DNA from: Pyrocephalus nanus
Taxonomy: Eukaryota; Chordata; Aves; Passeriformes; Tyrannidae
Assembly (NCBI GenBank): GCA_038380795.1
Contig: CM076267.1
Coordinates: 10,771,501-10,835,500 of the forward strand
Length of the DNA stretch: 64,000 nt
Reading direction: 5' to 3'
The notes under the pieces were generated by a model. It worked only from the letters and a program-made list of their open reading frames with translations. It was not told the origin of the DNA and did no database searches. Positions 24,444 to 38,358 of the stretch are shown here, one piece after another. Position numbers and translations under genes: made by a program. Positions within the stretch are counted from its first letter, which is position 1. Each line of letters starts with the position of its first letter.

Positions 24444-27400
24444 CAGACTTGGCTTTAGAGTAGGATGGGGACTTCTGCTAAAAGACATTCCAGGACAGTC
24501 ATTCCAGGGGCCACTGGGCCAAAGACAGGACCTAGATTAAGCCCAAACTTGTAGTTCACTGCATTGGTGCACACAGGACTCTTGTCAGGGTTGAGATTCC
24601 CATGTGCTTCCATCAGCACAGGGAGGGAAGTACTAAAATTTTATGAAAGTTTGTATGTATTTTTGTGATGGTTTTGGTTTTGTTTCTAAATAAGTTTCAT
24701 TACATCTTCTGCATCCCAGTTGTGGAATATGCCTTATCAGTTCAGCATTCAAGTGGGTGTAATGTTGTTGCTTCAGCTGACTGCAGGTTTCCAGACAATA
24801 CATTTCTCGTAATGATAACAAGCTGATCAATTGAACATTGCAGCGTGGAGAAGATACTTGACTTGCTAACCAGCATTATCTCCACATCCTTTCCATACAG
24901 GGTGCTGATTAATAGATCAAAACCTTGCTTGGGACAGCTCTTAAAAGCCACAATACTGATCTTAATGAATTTGTGAAACTGTTTAATGTTAAGTCTGTGT
25001 GTAGTTGTGAGCCCTGTTTGAAAGACAGAAAAAAATCCTTAAAAAAACTACTTGTTCCTAGCTCAGTAAGCTTATTTAGGAATAACAACCCATTTAATGT
25101 TGGTTTCTAGCATATTGTCATAAATATACATCTTGAAGAACCTTGTGTTAGATTTTTTTTTTTCCTATTATTCCTCTCCTCCTTTCCCCACTCACTGATG
25201 GCAGGTGGTCATTTGCCCTATGGTCTTTATCAAGTATGGAAATGTGTGGGTGATTTCATTTCCAAATGGATTCAGAAGAGAGTTTCCACCCACTCAGAAA
25301 TGACAGTCAAATGGTTTTATTAGCCTTTGAGTTGCACAAACTTGCAGCTCCTAGTGGCTTAGAGAATTGCTCTTTGAAACGAGAAGAAAGGCGTTAGGAT
25401 GTTTGGCTAACTAAGTGATTCCAGCAATTGAAGGTGTTTTTGTGTTTCTCCTCCCCCTCTCTGTCCTCTCCCTAAATAAAGGAGCAACTTATTCCACAAC
25501 TATATTCTAGGCTTTTAAAAATCTCTGTGGGGTAATAAGAGCCAGTGGTGCCTTTTATGTGTGAAAATAACACAGCTAACAATTGATTCTAAATTAAAGT
25601 TTGGAAGAATGAGTCAAATCCCTGTAGAAAAATAACATGTGGCTGAAAATGCTTCTTTTGTAACAAGGTGATGTCAGATTTCAGAGTTCTGAGTCAACTA
25701 AATTGTCATTGAGTCAACAAAGAAGTGCCAGACAAATGTGTAGTTTTACTGTATTTTTGCCCTGATTTCATTGGAGAGGCATTTTTAAAATCAAAATATC
25801 ACCTTCCTCCCTGCTGCCTTCAGTGACTTCAGTGACTTCCACACCTGCTCGTTGGAATTGGTTTCCAAAATTGCTAATACAATTTTTAAAGATGGTAATG
25901 TTCAGAGAGAGGCAGAATCTTTGGCAACTCCTGCAACTCTGCTTCTTATTTTGACAACTAGGAGAAAGGTGTTTCATGTCAAGACTGGGTGAGTAGAATG
26001 TTGAACAGATGGTAAATGACAATGCATTTTTAACAGTTCTGCTAATGAAGATTTAATACTGGTTTTATGGATGAGGGGAGACAGAGATGTGGAAAAATGA
26101 AGCCTTGCAGCAAATCAAGGTTATGTTTGCGATTCCAGGGCTGTCCTGTGCAGTTTGTATGGCTGACTGTGTGTTTCAACATTATTTTTTCCCCAAAAAG
26201 GGTCTATGAATAGGTTAATCCTTTCCCTTTTGTCCATAGCAGTTTTACTCTCTCCAGTTAAGAGTTGTTCAGAAATAAATTAATTATAATGGGTAGTTTT
26301 CTGTGGTGGCAAAATACTGGGGAAAGCTCCTGGCAGTCAGAGATAAGTATACCCCAGTTCATAGGGAGCCACACAGCAGGGAGAGGTTGAAACTTTTTAA
26401 GTTCCATTTTATTTCACTAGATCTCCAAGCTTTTTCTTTTTCACATTTCTGTATTCAGAATGCCACAATGAAAAGATGTTCTCCACAGGGAAGAAGAAAA
26501 ATTAACTTTCTGGCACTGAAATAGCATACCTTTTGCTGCAGAATTCACTGTTTGGAATTTAGAGATTGAAATAAATGTCTTCATAATTGGAAAATAGAAA
26601 TCTGAACCCCTTCTTGCAACATTTTTTTAGATGAAAAGTACTCCTTTTATAGTCATGCCTGTATTCCTCTGCTAACAAAACGTGGAAACCTTTCCAGATG
26701 GGAACACAGCCCCCTCAGCTTTGATGAGGGTTGGTCAGCTCTCACCATCTCTTGAGTTCCTCACTTGCCGTTTCATTGTAACAAAGGGCGAGAGAAGACA
26801 AATCACACAAGTCAGGGGGATGTGACTGCCCTCTTGGAGCCCTGGTTGGTGCATACTTATGTGAGGAGGCCACACAGCACCCGCAGATCAGCCAGTAGGA
26901 ATTGGGAATACAGCTAAAATCCCTTCTGGGAGAGAGCTCCTGGCCCTCACTGGCCGTCACTGCACTGTCCCTGTGCTACACTCTGCCTGCTTACAGCTCT
27001 AGGCACTGGCAGACAGGGAAAGGGAAAGTAACTACGGCTCTGCTGTCATCTGCTCCCTCAGATTGTTCTGGGGCCCCAGCACACCATTCCCCACCTTTAG
27101 CCTGCACCTTGGGAGATGGAGATAAGCAGTGTGACGATGGACAGGCTGATGCTGGCCCATGGTTTCACCTCTTTCAGGGCAGACCCAGTCTGGCACTTCT
27201 TTGTTTTATTTTGGACTACTTGGGTCTTTTTGTTGGCACGAGAAGGCACAAAATCCACATATTAAAGCTGATGAGGAGTTACTGCACTCAGTAATGATGG
27301 GAGCCAGCCCCAGTTGGGTGAAGTAGTCTTTCTTCACCAGGGACACCTGGCAAGGCAGAGACAGGGTAGCCAAAAGAGAGCAGCAAGTCAGGCTTGTGAA

Positions 27401-30400
27401 GCATTGAAGGACAAGTAATACCTTTCTTTTTGTAAAGCTTTACTAAAGCAGTTTCTTCCAGGCTGGCTATGTCCACCTCAGAGCAGAGCAAAGGATATGC
27501 ACAATACTGCATATTGTTTCATGCCTTAGTATTTTATGATATTGTACAAATGAGTGCCAGTCCTTGCATCCTGACCGCACACAAAATAAAACCAGTCATG
27601 GTAGTATATAGTTAGTTCCTGATGCATTTGTCCCCTATCCATTATGCTGTTTCCTCAGACAAAAATGTGACACTGAAAAAGGGACCAATGACCTGAAGTA
27701 CATAAAGCTGTATGGGAGAAAGCAGATACAGGATTGGATCCTAACATGAGGCTTACAGATGTGTCAAGAACACTACAATGCTCTTGTGTCAATTTATTAA
27801 AGTATTTGCTTTTCCAAAGTTCAAGCAGCTGCAATGAAAAGAGATTGTATGAAAAGAGTAGGCTGTGTCCTGATGAAGAATAAAACTTCTTTTCTGCCCC
27901 AGTGTCCTTTGAATGAAGTTTATACCATTGCTTGCCATTGCTAACCAGCAACGTTCTTCCAGTGCTCACAATGGGAAGGACGGCAGTAAAGTTAAAATTA
28001 TTTGCCATGTTTGTGCAATGTGTCATTGCTGCTTCGTGATTATGTTTTGTGTACATTTCTCTCAGGTGATGGTAGGACTTCAATTATATAAATAACTGGT
28101 ATCCTTAAGCTATAAAACATGTGTTGCTGGTAATTCTGCTTATCAGCAAAGGACAGTAATGATTTGATTTATTACTTTAACTCAAGTTAAAGCAATGCTG
28201 AAAGGTACCTAAAACGCTTGCCAAGGTCCCCTAAATTACGACTATCATAAGCCAAATCTTTTCAGTTACTGAGAGAAATAATTGGAAAATTAAAAGGTCA
28301 AATCATGGTATGAAAAACCACAAGCAATTTTTTTTATCAGTTTCGTGTGTTTTGGTGAACAGGTCATCCTTGATATTTGCTTATAAGCCATAAAACAGGA
28401 GTGGTTCTGTTTGGGGAGTAGTTCACTGTAGCCATTTTGAGAGTAGCTGGTGTATCTCAGGCTTCTCATATGTTAAAGCTTTAAAGATATCCAGTGGTGG
28501 CTGTGGTACTGGGAACATATGTTTCACTGCAGTTCTGAATATAGAGAAGGAAGAATGATGGGTAGGAAGAAAAACACCCTCTGTTGTCAAAGAACATGGA
28601 ATTATGTCTCTGTTTTTATATGTTTTGCCGTAATACGTATAGATTGGTTAAGATCTTCTGTAAATTTTCTGCAGCATGACCTTTTAAGGAATAGCTTGAA
28701 AAGAAAGAATCTTCTAAGGTGCAGTTATCTTCTATTGTTTCTCTTCAAAAGCTTAGGAATACAGTTCTTCCAAGAATGCCTGGATGGTACTGCGTTGGTT
28801 GTGATGGAAGGCTGTGAAATGGAATTTTTGGAGAACAGTGGAGGAGTTATTTCCACAGGACAGTCTCAGCTGAGTGAAGTTCTCCAGATTTCCCTATGAT
28901 GATAAGCAGCAAATTCTGCTGGAATTTTTACTTCTCAGGAAGGAAGTCGAGTAGATTTGCTTGAAAGTGCCCTAGGATTTAGTTTCTATTATATAGGCCA
29001 TGAACAGTGTCAAAATGCCAACAATTCTGGTCACTGAGGTAATATTGAGGGTAATGTATCCATTTTGGGGGTTAGTAAACTGTAGTTGTGAGCCATTGGG
29101 AGCGTGCCTGGGGCAGTACAGTGATACAGTTAGAATACATGATGCAGAAACCTGTCAAATACAATCTGCAGTGATCTCTGCATGTTTTGTATGTTATTTT
29201 TCCATTGGTTTTCCTGTCTCCCATCAGGCTTAGAGTTGATGAAGGTTGTTTCTAGAGAGGCAAGGCAAAATGCACAATCAGTGTCATCTTTCTTTCACTA
29301 AATGTACTGTCTTCAATGATGGTTAGTCTCAGCTGTTAACTTCATTTAGGAACCAAATCAGCTGGTGGGGTGGAAGGTACTGAAGTGAAGAACAGTAGAA
29401 GAGAGAAATATTTTTTTTTAAGATTCTCTTTTACCTGGAGAAGCAGAGACCTAAATCCTTTGACTGTTTCAGTGAAGCTTGAGACATTGGGTTTCCTATT
29501 GATCTCTGTATTTATCTGTAAGCTGAACATGCTGATGAATCTGAAAGGACTAAGTCCTGGGAGCCTCCTTGGGCCAGTTAGTCACTGTGTGTAAACACAT
29601 GCCAGTGTGTAAAGCTGTATTGGATCTATTTTTATCAAAATGAGTCAGGGAGACTGTTTGAGATCAGAACATTCAATGATTAAACTTTGGTAGGTGAAAA
29701 TGCAAAGGAATGTACTATTCCACAAGACTTTACTTAGCAGCCTTTATGTTGCTATGATAGAAATATATCTTTTATATGATAACAGATAGAAGTAGATATA
29801 TCATTTCTTGTTCTATTTAAATACATAAGATGTAAGATTCAGAAGATCAAGAATAAGTGTTCAGCTTTCTCTGCTGGTATTTCTTTCAGTGTAAAATTTG
29901 CCTCATCTAGAGAAATCCAAGAGTAAAGTACTAAAACAGAGAAAGTCTTATAATGGTCTCCTCTGTCTCTCATGACAGTTTAACCAGTGCAGCAAGATTT
30001 TTTCAGTGTTTGGTTTTTTTTTCTTGGGTTTTTTTTCCCCTTTTTTTTGCCAGTGTTTCACTGTCATTTCCTACCTGGAGAAATTGTCTCCAAAGCCCTT
30101 CCTAACATCATGTTTACAAAGGCTCCCTTGGAGGCACAAGAATGTTGGCAGCAGGAAAACAAGCCAGAAACACGGCTGTATCTGGAAATGTGCTAAACCT
30201 GAGAGTCTGCCAGCACACAAGCCCACTGGATTCATTGCTTAAGAAAGGAGAATCTTGAACAGGAACAAACATCTAAGGAATGGACTGGCACATTGTTGCA
30301 AGGGAGGGCACAAAGTCTCTTGGGTATAAATTCAGTAGATTTGTGTTCTTTAGTGCGGTACTGGCCTTGGTGGTTAAACTCTGTCCTCTTTTGCAAAGCT

Positions 30401-31488
30401 ATTCTTTGAAGATTTTGGATGGAACAAAACTGTGTCCCTATGAACTTCCTTTCCTACTGCCATTTTTTTCATTAGGAATCTCTCTTGTTTTTACCAACAA
30501 ATGAGCTAAGTGGTTTGGGGTTTTTTTGTTTGTTGTTGTTGTTGGTTTTTGTTCATTTCCTTGTGTGCTGTTACCTATGGCTGTAGTTTTGGGAGTGCAG
30601 TTGAGCTAACCAAGCCCGTGTGGGTGAGACAGAGCATTGAAGAATATAAGTAGTCCCAATTGCACAAGCTTGAAGGCTTTGTAGCTTATGGGGTGTGTCT
30701 GTGTAGAGAAGAGCAGGTTCCCTGAGCTTTTTCCGATCACTTTTCTGCCTTGGTGCCAAAACTCCTTTCTGAAAAGACCTTTCCTGTTTTTCACTAGGAA
30801 AAAGTGTGAAGTTGTTGCTAACATTTTTATCAATAAAAAGAGCAAAAAGATTCTGATGGAAGTGGAACACATCGGGACTGAATATGGTTCTACAGACCAG
30901 AGAAATCTGTAGTGGTATTTTTGCCATTAATATCTCATTGTAATGATGTATTAGAAAGGAAAAGTGTCTAATACTGCGTTTGTGGAAAAGTTTTTCAGAA
31001 ACATTCATTTTTGACCCTGTTATGCTCCCATGGGAAGTCAATGGGAGCTTTGCCTTTACCTAGATAGGAATTGTGCCTGGAAGACAGCTTTGTGGTGATC
31101 TACTGGTATGATGGCATCCTTTTTATCACTCGAGAATTTATATCTGTTTCTACCCCACCTATCTAACTAGAACTCAGAGAAATATTCACTAGGTTACAAA
31201 AAATGTGGTTTTAAAGAAGTAATGCTTATTACAGCCCTTCCCAAATAGTACTTGCATTAAGAATGCAACTTCTGTAAAAGCCAACTCTCCCGTCAGTTTT
31301 AAATGTTTTTCTACGAGTGGCAAAAAAAATTATTCAGTTAGTTGCAAAATCCAGTTATAACCTTTATTGATCTTTTGTTGCAAACTTATTTACAGCAGGT
31401 GGAAGTACAAATGCAATATGTAGCAGTATGTGTCTTGTGTCTGGGTGGGTATGGTATGAGAGCAAACAGAATCCTTGGTATTCATGAT

Positions 31489-31503
31489 TGTGTGTGTGTG
31501 TGT
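31489..31503. repeat. (TG)n dinucleotide repeat
   Basis: About seven TG units. It is short and probably only weakly polymorphic. Confidence 0.9.
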
Positions 31504-33339
31504 TTAAACATAGCAGAGATGAACAGGCAAAAGTATGTGTTTCTTTGGAAACTGCAATTTCTTCACACCACTTAAGACAAAAATGAGGTGGAACAGGATA
31601 CTTTTTTGGGGTGTGTGTGATAATCTCATTTCTGATAGAGTTTTGACAGCATTGCACAATTATCAGTTACACCTATGCAAAGCCTTTTCCAGTTGGCAGC
31701 TGTGGTTGTAATTTATAATAATGATGACTTCTTGGTGTTTTTGACTTGCATTGGACTGACCCCTCTGGCAAGTGAAGTTTAAGTCTATTTAAGCAGCATG
31801 AGCAGCACAGGCAGAAGGAAGGAGGCCCCTCTCCAGGTGTCCGTGACACCACGCGTGCCCACCTTGATCTGGAATAGCAAGCCCTGCAGCTTTGGTTTCC
31901 ACACCCACTCAGATCCTGGCCAGCTATGCCAGTTATTTTTATGGACAAGCTGCCAGGGACAACTATGGCACCAGACTGATGTCAGAGATCAGCTGTCAGA
32001 GCCGTACTGCAGCCCTCTGCTCAGAGAACAATTCTGCTACATGAGGCAGTCCTTGCTGGGATTTGATATCCTTTTTCCATGTTGTGGGATCATTTTCTTT
32101 TAGAGGAAAATATAGGATAAACATACTTGAAGCAAAGTGCAAGACATTGTTTATTTTCAGTGTGTTGCCAGCAGTAATACAAGCTTTATCCATTTGTCTT
32201 GACAAAGTGCAGTCTCTCATGAGCTTAGTGTGTTTAAAGAACATATTGTGCTGCACAAGGTATTAAAGGTTTCCATGGAAATATCAAAATGCAAAAGATG
32301 TTTGCTACTTTTAAAAAAGTTTTCTTAATGACTTCTGCTGGTGAAACTCTGGGTTGTTAATTTGCAAGTGTGCGCTGTGAATAATTGTTTGCTGTATTCA
32401 ACCAGATTCTCATTTAATAGAGCTCTGCTCATGTTTGTGGAGTTCAGCCAAGCTCCTCCTTTTTGTTTTTCGTTAATCTGTGCTAAAAGCATCCTTTGCT
32501 GTGGCCTGCTCTGGGGCTGTCAGCCAGTGTCCTGCTGTGCTATTTCACCCACTACTTGAATGAGGTATTGATCCACAGAACAGTGTTATGTGGTGTAAGT
32601 GTCCTCGGCTCCTTGACTCAGCCACTGTCATATGGACTGGTGTTAAGATCACGGAAAGCCCCAGGGTAGACTCAGAAGTGCTGATTCAAATCTTGCCATG
32701 ACACAAAAGGTACCCAGCTAGTTAGGAAGGCTTGACTTTGAGTGAAGCTTTTAGGCTGGCCTGATGAGCTGTGCACCTCACAGCAAGGCTGGTATCTGCA
32801 GAATTCATTCCTCATTTCCCCACGTTCCTTTGCCTTTACTTTCCTGTATGTGGCAAACACTTCCCTGTAACTTAATTCCTGAACAGTGGTAGGATGATGT
32901 GGGATGGTGACTGTGGGGGGGGTAAACAGACTCAGGTCCCAGGACCAGCATCCAAGGTGAGTGAGCCCTCTGCACTTTGCCAGGTGAGTCTTCAAATAAT
33001 GTAGTCATTTGAACTAAAAAACAATTCAGTGACCTTTAACTTGTGCTAGAACTGAAGCATCCTGGCAATACTTTGATCCCTGTTGCCCACTTACCTCTCT
33101 TCTGTTAGTCATGTGGCCAAAGATATTAAACTATAACTTAGTTCAGTTAGACACTTGTTATTTTATAATCCTGCAGCATGCAGGAAGATCCTGACCTGGC
33201 TAATGGCTTCTCTGCAAAACACTGATTCACATTTCACTTGTGGGTGGTATTAAGGAATGAGGCCTTATAGCATCTGGCTAAATTTATTATTCAGATATGG
33301 TCTTGCATATTATAAGACCTGTCTCTTACTCAGCCTATC

Positions 33340-33780
33340 TTATGTCATGATGCTTTATCGTCTAATTTTTGCAGAAGTGTCTCTAATCAGAAGTTGGCGC
33401 AGGCCGTGTGATGGGTAGATCTCTGCTGACGGCAGGAGGGAGGGCAATCAAGTGGATTATAGATTGCACAGTAACAGCAGTTGATAATGCACCCGTCGTA
33501 AAACTGACCAGCTGTTTGCATCAGCAGTGACATAACAACACCTCATGGAGATAAAGTGTGGGAACAAACAGTCCACTGCCGTGGAAAGCGCTGGAGGGAA
33601 TGGGGAGTGATTACTGCTGGTTTTAATCTGTGGGGCAGTCAAAGTGAACATGGTGACAAAGCAGTTAATTTTGCCTGGGAAGCTACCAAAATAATGAACC
33701 CAGCAGGAGCAGCCTGGCCTTGCTGTACAGATGTTTCATAGGCCGTGTGATAAAGAAGCTGCTGGACTGCTCAAGGCTGG
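33340..33780. promoter_or_regulatory. candidate conserved non-coding element, CpG-retaining
   Basis: Eight CpGs fall between about 33359 and 33588 in a window that is otherwise CpG-poor. Motifs include the E-box CAGCTG (33509-33514), the Maf/AP-1-like TGCATCAGCA (33517-33526) followed by TGACATAAC, and GATTA words. The 12-mer AGGCCGTGTGAT occurs twice (33401-33412 and 33740-33751), which roughly brackets the block. These are features of an enhancer-like conserved element, but no alignment was possible. Confidence 0.35.
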
Positions 33781-34698
33781 AACGATGCTTTGTCAGAAAA
33801 AATGAATCCTGTGTCTGCTTTTAGAAGGTTCTTTAGCAGAGACTCCTTTCTGAGACATGTTTAACTTCACAAGACAGAGCTAGCAGGAAATACATTAACA
33901 GGCAGGAAAAAAAATGCTCCTCAGGCTAACTCTTTACTATTTTTACCCAGTGATGAGTTCCAGAAAATGCTTAGGAAAAATTAACTTTGTCAAACTCAAG
34001 AAGCCCAGAGTAGAGTGGTTTGCCTCAAAGAATGATACAAGCTTAAAACAGCCCTGTTCGTAGCCACAGTTAAAAGCAATGCTCAGTGGTAACTGTGGTG
34101 TTCGTGATTTTAAAAAGTATGAAAGTGGAGGCCAAAGGTTAATGATGGATTCAAGTTCCATCATTATTATTCCATCCTTTCCAAGGAAAAGACGGTGGAT
34201 TAGAATCTACTCCCAGAATTTTGCATTACCCACTGTCCAAAACACCGTCTGTGTGGAAATGTTTTGATATTGTGGTTTTCAGCTTGCGTGAGGTTCTGGG
34301 TTTTTAGCAGCTTTTCAGTCAGCTGTGCTTCTCAAGCCATGGGAGGATCTTAGGCACAGGGAGATGAAAAAAAAAAATAAAAAGAAATGGCTATGGGGAA
34401 AGGAGAACCACCTGAAAAGGGATCTTCGAAGATGGGAGCTAAACTTCAAAAAATGGGGAAACAAGGAAAAAAGAAGAGGAAGGGAGAGAGTAATCTGAGC
34501 ACCAGGTAAAGAAAAGGATCTTACTACTGCTATAAGTAGCATAAATCTTGTAACATGATGTTCTTTATTCAAATTCATAAAACAGAGTAGTGCTTTTTAA
34601 GCTCCTTTTTGGGTTCGTTCAAAGAAGTATTTCTTAGGTAAATAAAAATATAATTGACATTATCTCCTTTAAAACGTCAAACTAGCAAGAAGGAATTT

Positions 34699-34768
34699 AA
34701 CACTGCAGTTCCCATTTTAGTAAAAGATCATCATCATCAACACTGCAGTTCCCATTTTAGTGAAAGAT
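34699..34768. repeat. tandem duplication, 30-bp copies at period 40
   Basis: A 30-bp block beginning AACACTGCAGTTCCC occurs at 34699-34728 and 34739-34768 with a single difference near the end (TAAAAGAT versus TGAAAGAT). The copies are joined by a CATCATCATC spacer. The near-identity points to a recent local duplication. Confidence 0.9.
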
Positions 34769-37095
34769 ACACCCTGCATGAAAATAAACAGTCCAGATAT
34801 CTCAGATCTTCAGAAAACCTGCCACATATTTCAACACAGATTAATCTTCATTTTGATCTCAAATATCTTGAAGCAATTTTTTACCTCTGCAGAAGCAAAA
34901 CAAATCCTATTTTGGTGGCCTACAGAGTTGGCTGGAACATTAAAACTGAGTAAGTCCTCTGGAAGAATAAATATATTTTCAGTATATGTTGCTGGCTGTA
35001 TGGAGTTGCATCATCTATATAGGGAGAACTAACAGTGTTCTTTTGGGAGTGAATTTTTTTTAGACACCTAAACAAACCTGTAAGTCACAAGTTCTAAAAA
35101 TTCTGAGAAATAAATGTTTTCTAGAAAAATTTATTGTAGCCTCACTCCTTTTGCAGCTTGGTCAGTTTTCTGTACCTTGGAGTAGGTTGGCTTGTTGTAT
35201 TCAGCTATTAGGAGTCTTGTAGCTGCTTGTCACTTTGGAATGAGCATGCAAACCTAACCACCTTGGAAAAGTCCCACAGCTGAAACTTCTTATGGTTTCT
35301 CATGGGTCTGACTTTTTAAAAGGATCCTTCAAAATGCTATCATTTTTTGATTGATCCACGTTGCTAAGGTCAGACTTCATCAATCAATTTTTGAACCCTT
35401 AACAAACCCCATTATCTTGCTTGTAAATGTCAGTTGCTCTCTCCAGTGGCGTTTGTAATTTTTAGAGATGAAAGCTGTGGTCTTCATATTGTGTAGAAAA
35501 TGTTGTTTGATATCTTGGAGAAATTTGTTTGACTTTGAACAAGTTGCTGCTCCAGTAATCTAATTAGCTACATCTATGCCAGAGTGAGCAAAAAGCAGTG
35601 ATTATATGTTGCATGTATTTATCCTTTTAACTAGAGAATTGAAATTATTTGATAGTCAGGGAAAACGTGCACTTGAAGTTTTAATAAATGCATATTTGTT
35701 TGACTAGATAAGAAAAAGGTAAAGTTAAAAATAATTTCTTGCATTTAGAAAAGATACAACAGTATTTGAAGTAGATTCTGAGATTGGTTCCTAATCCAAA
35801 TGAAAACATTAATACCAACCTCTTTAATTTCAAGCCTTTCAGGTGGTCAAGATAGCAAAGCTTCATAGACAGTCTGTGAATCTAAAATTACTCAGGGATG
35901 ATAACAACTTCGGACAGGTAAACTTATTGAGCATATGGAAGCCTTGGGAAGGGCTCACTGGGGTAGAAACTATTGCTACTGTGCTTAAAGGATGATTTCT
36001 AAACACATGCTGTTGTCACTTGAGTGCCTTAAGACCCCAACTGAGATCTAGGCTCTGAATCTCCACTGTCAGCAACAAATCAGATTTAAATTTAGAGAGA
36101 AGCTGTGTATGTTCTGTCAGTTTTACGTGTGAAATAGAGAAAGACCAGCAGAGTGAGGTGTTTTGCTTGGAGGTGTAAGCAGAGTTGATCTTCAATACCA
36201 GATGTTCAGTGCCCAGTCCAGTGCCTTTTCTGTAGTGAGACTCTTTAATCCAGTGGTGCTTGTGAGGTCCAGAGCCACCTCAGTCCTGGTACACCTCTGA
36301 AGACTACTTTCCTAGTCTACTCCTCCTTTGTCAGACCTGCTTCTCACCAACACAGGAGAGTAGGGCTGCTGTTTGAAGGGTTTGCCTGTGTTTCTCTCTA
36401 TGAGACAGCAGCCACTGTTATAAAAAAACCCTTGGTGACTGTGAAATGCATCCAGGTTTTATGGATGGAATGCCATTTCTAGATGCTTGTCTCCATTTAG
36501 CCATACCTTTTTTTGTTTTTTTCTTATTTTGCTGGAGGTGCAACCAGAACTTGCAGGTTCTGGTGACAGCTAGTTCTGGCTCAGTGGACTTGGAAACCTG
36601 CTGATTTCAGGCTCTCCAAATTCTGTATTGAATCAGAATGAGAACTGAACATCTGCCTGCCTCAGGAGACATAGGATTTGCTGGGACTGCTCTTATTTTT
36701 AACCACATTAGCAATAAATTTAATTAAATATATAGCCCAGAAAGGCTATGGTTGTATACATGCAGCTTGCCTATGTGTTGTCAGCTTTGCATAGACAGGT
36801 ATGACCATATTGCCTAATGCATAGTTATAAGTTCTGAACTGTAGCTTTGTGTTGTTCTTCACATGGCAGACTGACTGAGTCTGAGCACTCTGCGTGGTGT
36901 TTGTAAGTGCCATTTTGTTGGCTCTTTCGGATGAAATCCTTGCCCTTTGACACTGCTCCAATCTCAAGAGCAGTAAGTGCTCTGGTTCCATGTGTGGCTG
37001 CAGCAGGATCCCTCCAGAATAAAAGCTTCAGAGAGCAGTGATTTTATAGGCAGGGCTGATGTGATTAGACATCTACAATCCATAATGCAGTAGGG

Positions 37096-37122
37096 CCTAT
37101 GGGCAGTGCTGTGGCCCATAGG
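37096..37122. repeat. 9-bp inverted repeat, 9-nt loop
   Basis: CCTATGGGC (37096-37104) pairs exactly with GCCCATAGG (37114-37122). The sequence just left (CCATAATGCAGTAGGGCCTA, from 37079) is echoed 60 bases on by CCATAATTCAGAAAGGCCTA (from 37139), so a degenerate duplication of about 60 bp may underlie it. Confidence 0.75.
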
Positions 37123-38343
37123 ACATCCCCACACAATTACCATAATTCAGAAAGGCCTAAAGATTGAAGCAGCCAAACAAGAGCACAGGCAGGAATGCCA
37201 ACAGGTGACACTAAGTCTCTTTAGTTTGCCCTGTCCTTAGGCTCTGAATTCTGAACTGCTCTTCTTTATGGATGTAGAATGAAATCTTGCCCTTATTTCA
37301 TTCCCAAAATAATGCATAATGCCACAAAATAACATCCATTTATTTCCAAAACTGTAGCCTAAACCTTTTCTGTGATATGATACCAGCTAGAATACATCAT
37401 TAAAAAGGTTCATCCTGTGCACAGCAAAGGCAGGGGTTCATCTCATGTTAGCAGCTTTAAAATGATTTATGTAACTTATTACTATTTAATTAACTAAGTT
37501 TTTAAGTGCATGTAAGAAATTAAGATTATTTTTTTTCTCTGGCACGGGGGTTTTTTACCCCTTAAAAGCTGGAGTATTATTCATGTGATAAGCTGTAACA
37601 AATCTATAATGAGAAAGATGACTATAGAACTGTTCATTAGTTTTCTTTAAGAGCAGATACTGTAGATCTGTGTTAATTTAGACTGAAAAATGAGTTTTGA
37701 GCTCTATGCAGAGAACAATGTAATCAGTCTTGTGCCTTTTTCAAAGGCAGCAGTGTGCAGGATCCAGCTATTCTGTGTCCATAGCTGTATTTTTTTTCCT
37801 TCTCAAGTGTGGCATCCCCTGGAAAAGCCTCTATATTCAGTGCACATGTTGCTTCTTGAAAAGACCATACCAGTTTTTAATGAAAACCGTCTTTTCATGT
37901 GCAACCAGTGATCACAATTGGTATCAGGGACAGGTTCAAAGCCACACACCCTATAAAACTTCAAATCTAAACAATGGGTTGGGAATTTCAGAAGGCTCAG
38001 GAATGCATTTTCCTCATGAGAGCCTGTGACACTGCTGTTCATTAGTAAAGGGTAGAGACCCACAGCTAATCTCGACAAGATGGGTTTTTTTTCTTCATGC
38101 TCTGTGAGCAATTTGAATGCTATTCCTTTTTCCTCTTCAAAAATTGTTTTTATTAGCATTTCCAAAATATACATTATAGGAGACTGTAAACATTATGGGA
38201 TAGCAATCTAGCTGTGATTTGATACAAACTAAAATTACCACTGTCAGCAATAAGCAGAGACACCATAAAAGGGAAACGAAACAGTGCTGCATATTTGTGT
38301 AGGGGCAAGGTCAAACCTGAGACACATCCCAGCCTCTCTGCTG

Positions 38344-38358
38344 AGGAGGAGGAGGAGG
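38344..38358. repeat. (GGA)n trinucleotide tract
   Basis: Five consecutive GAG/GGA units. Minor simple repeat. Confidence 0.85.

Larger units (their letters stand above)
23613..33339. other. non-coding DNA, mostly featureless
   Basis: About 9.7 kb without a gene. It contains a 17-T run (24427-24443), an 11-T run (25153-25163), an 8+10+8 inverted repeat (24358-24383), T-rich low-complexity DNA (about 30000-30050 and 30520-30550) and a short (TG)n (31489-31503). The region 27660-28360 is AT-rich with many homeobox-like words and may include conserved non-coding DNA, but nothing decisive is visible. The open frames at 27655-28083 (-), 28519-28899 (+) and 30571-31041 (-) are unsupported. Confidence 0.65.

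Noticed and set aside
24427..24446. Strong splice-acceptor-like T17-CAG
   Set aside because: No open, recognisable exon follows it. It is best treated as a homopolymer.
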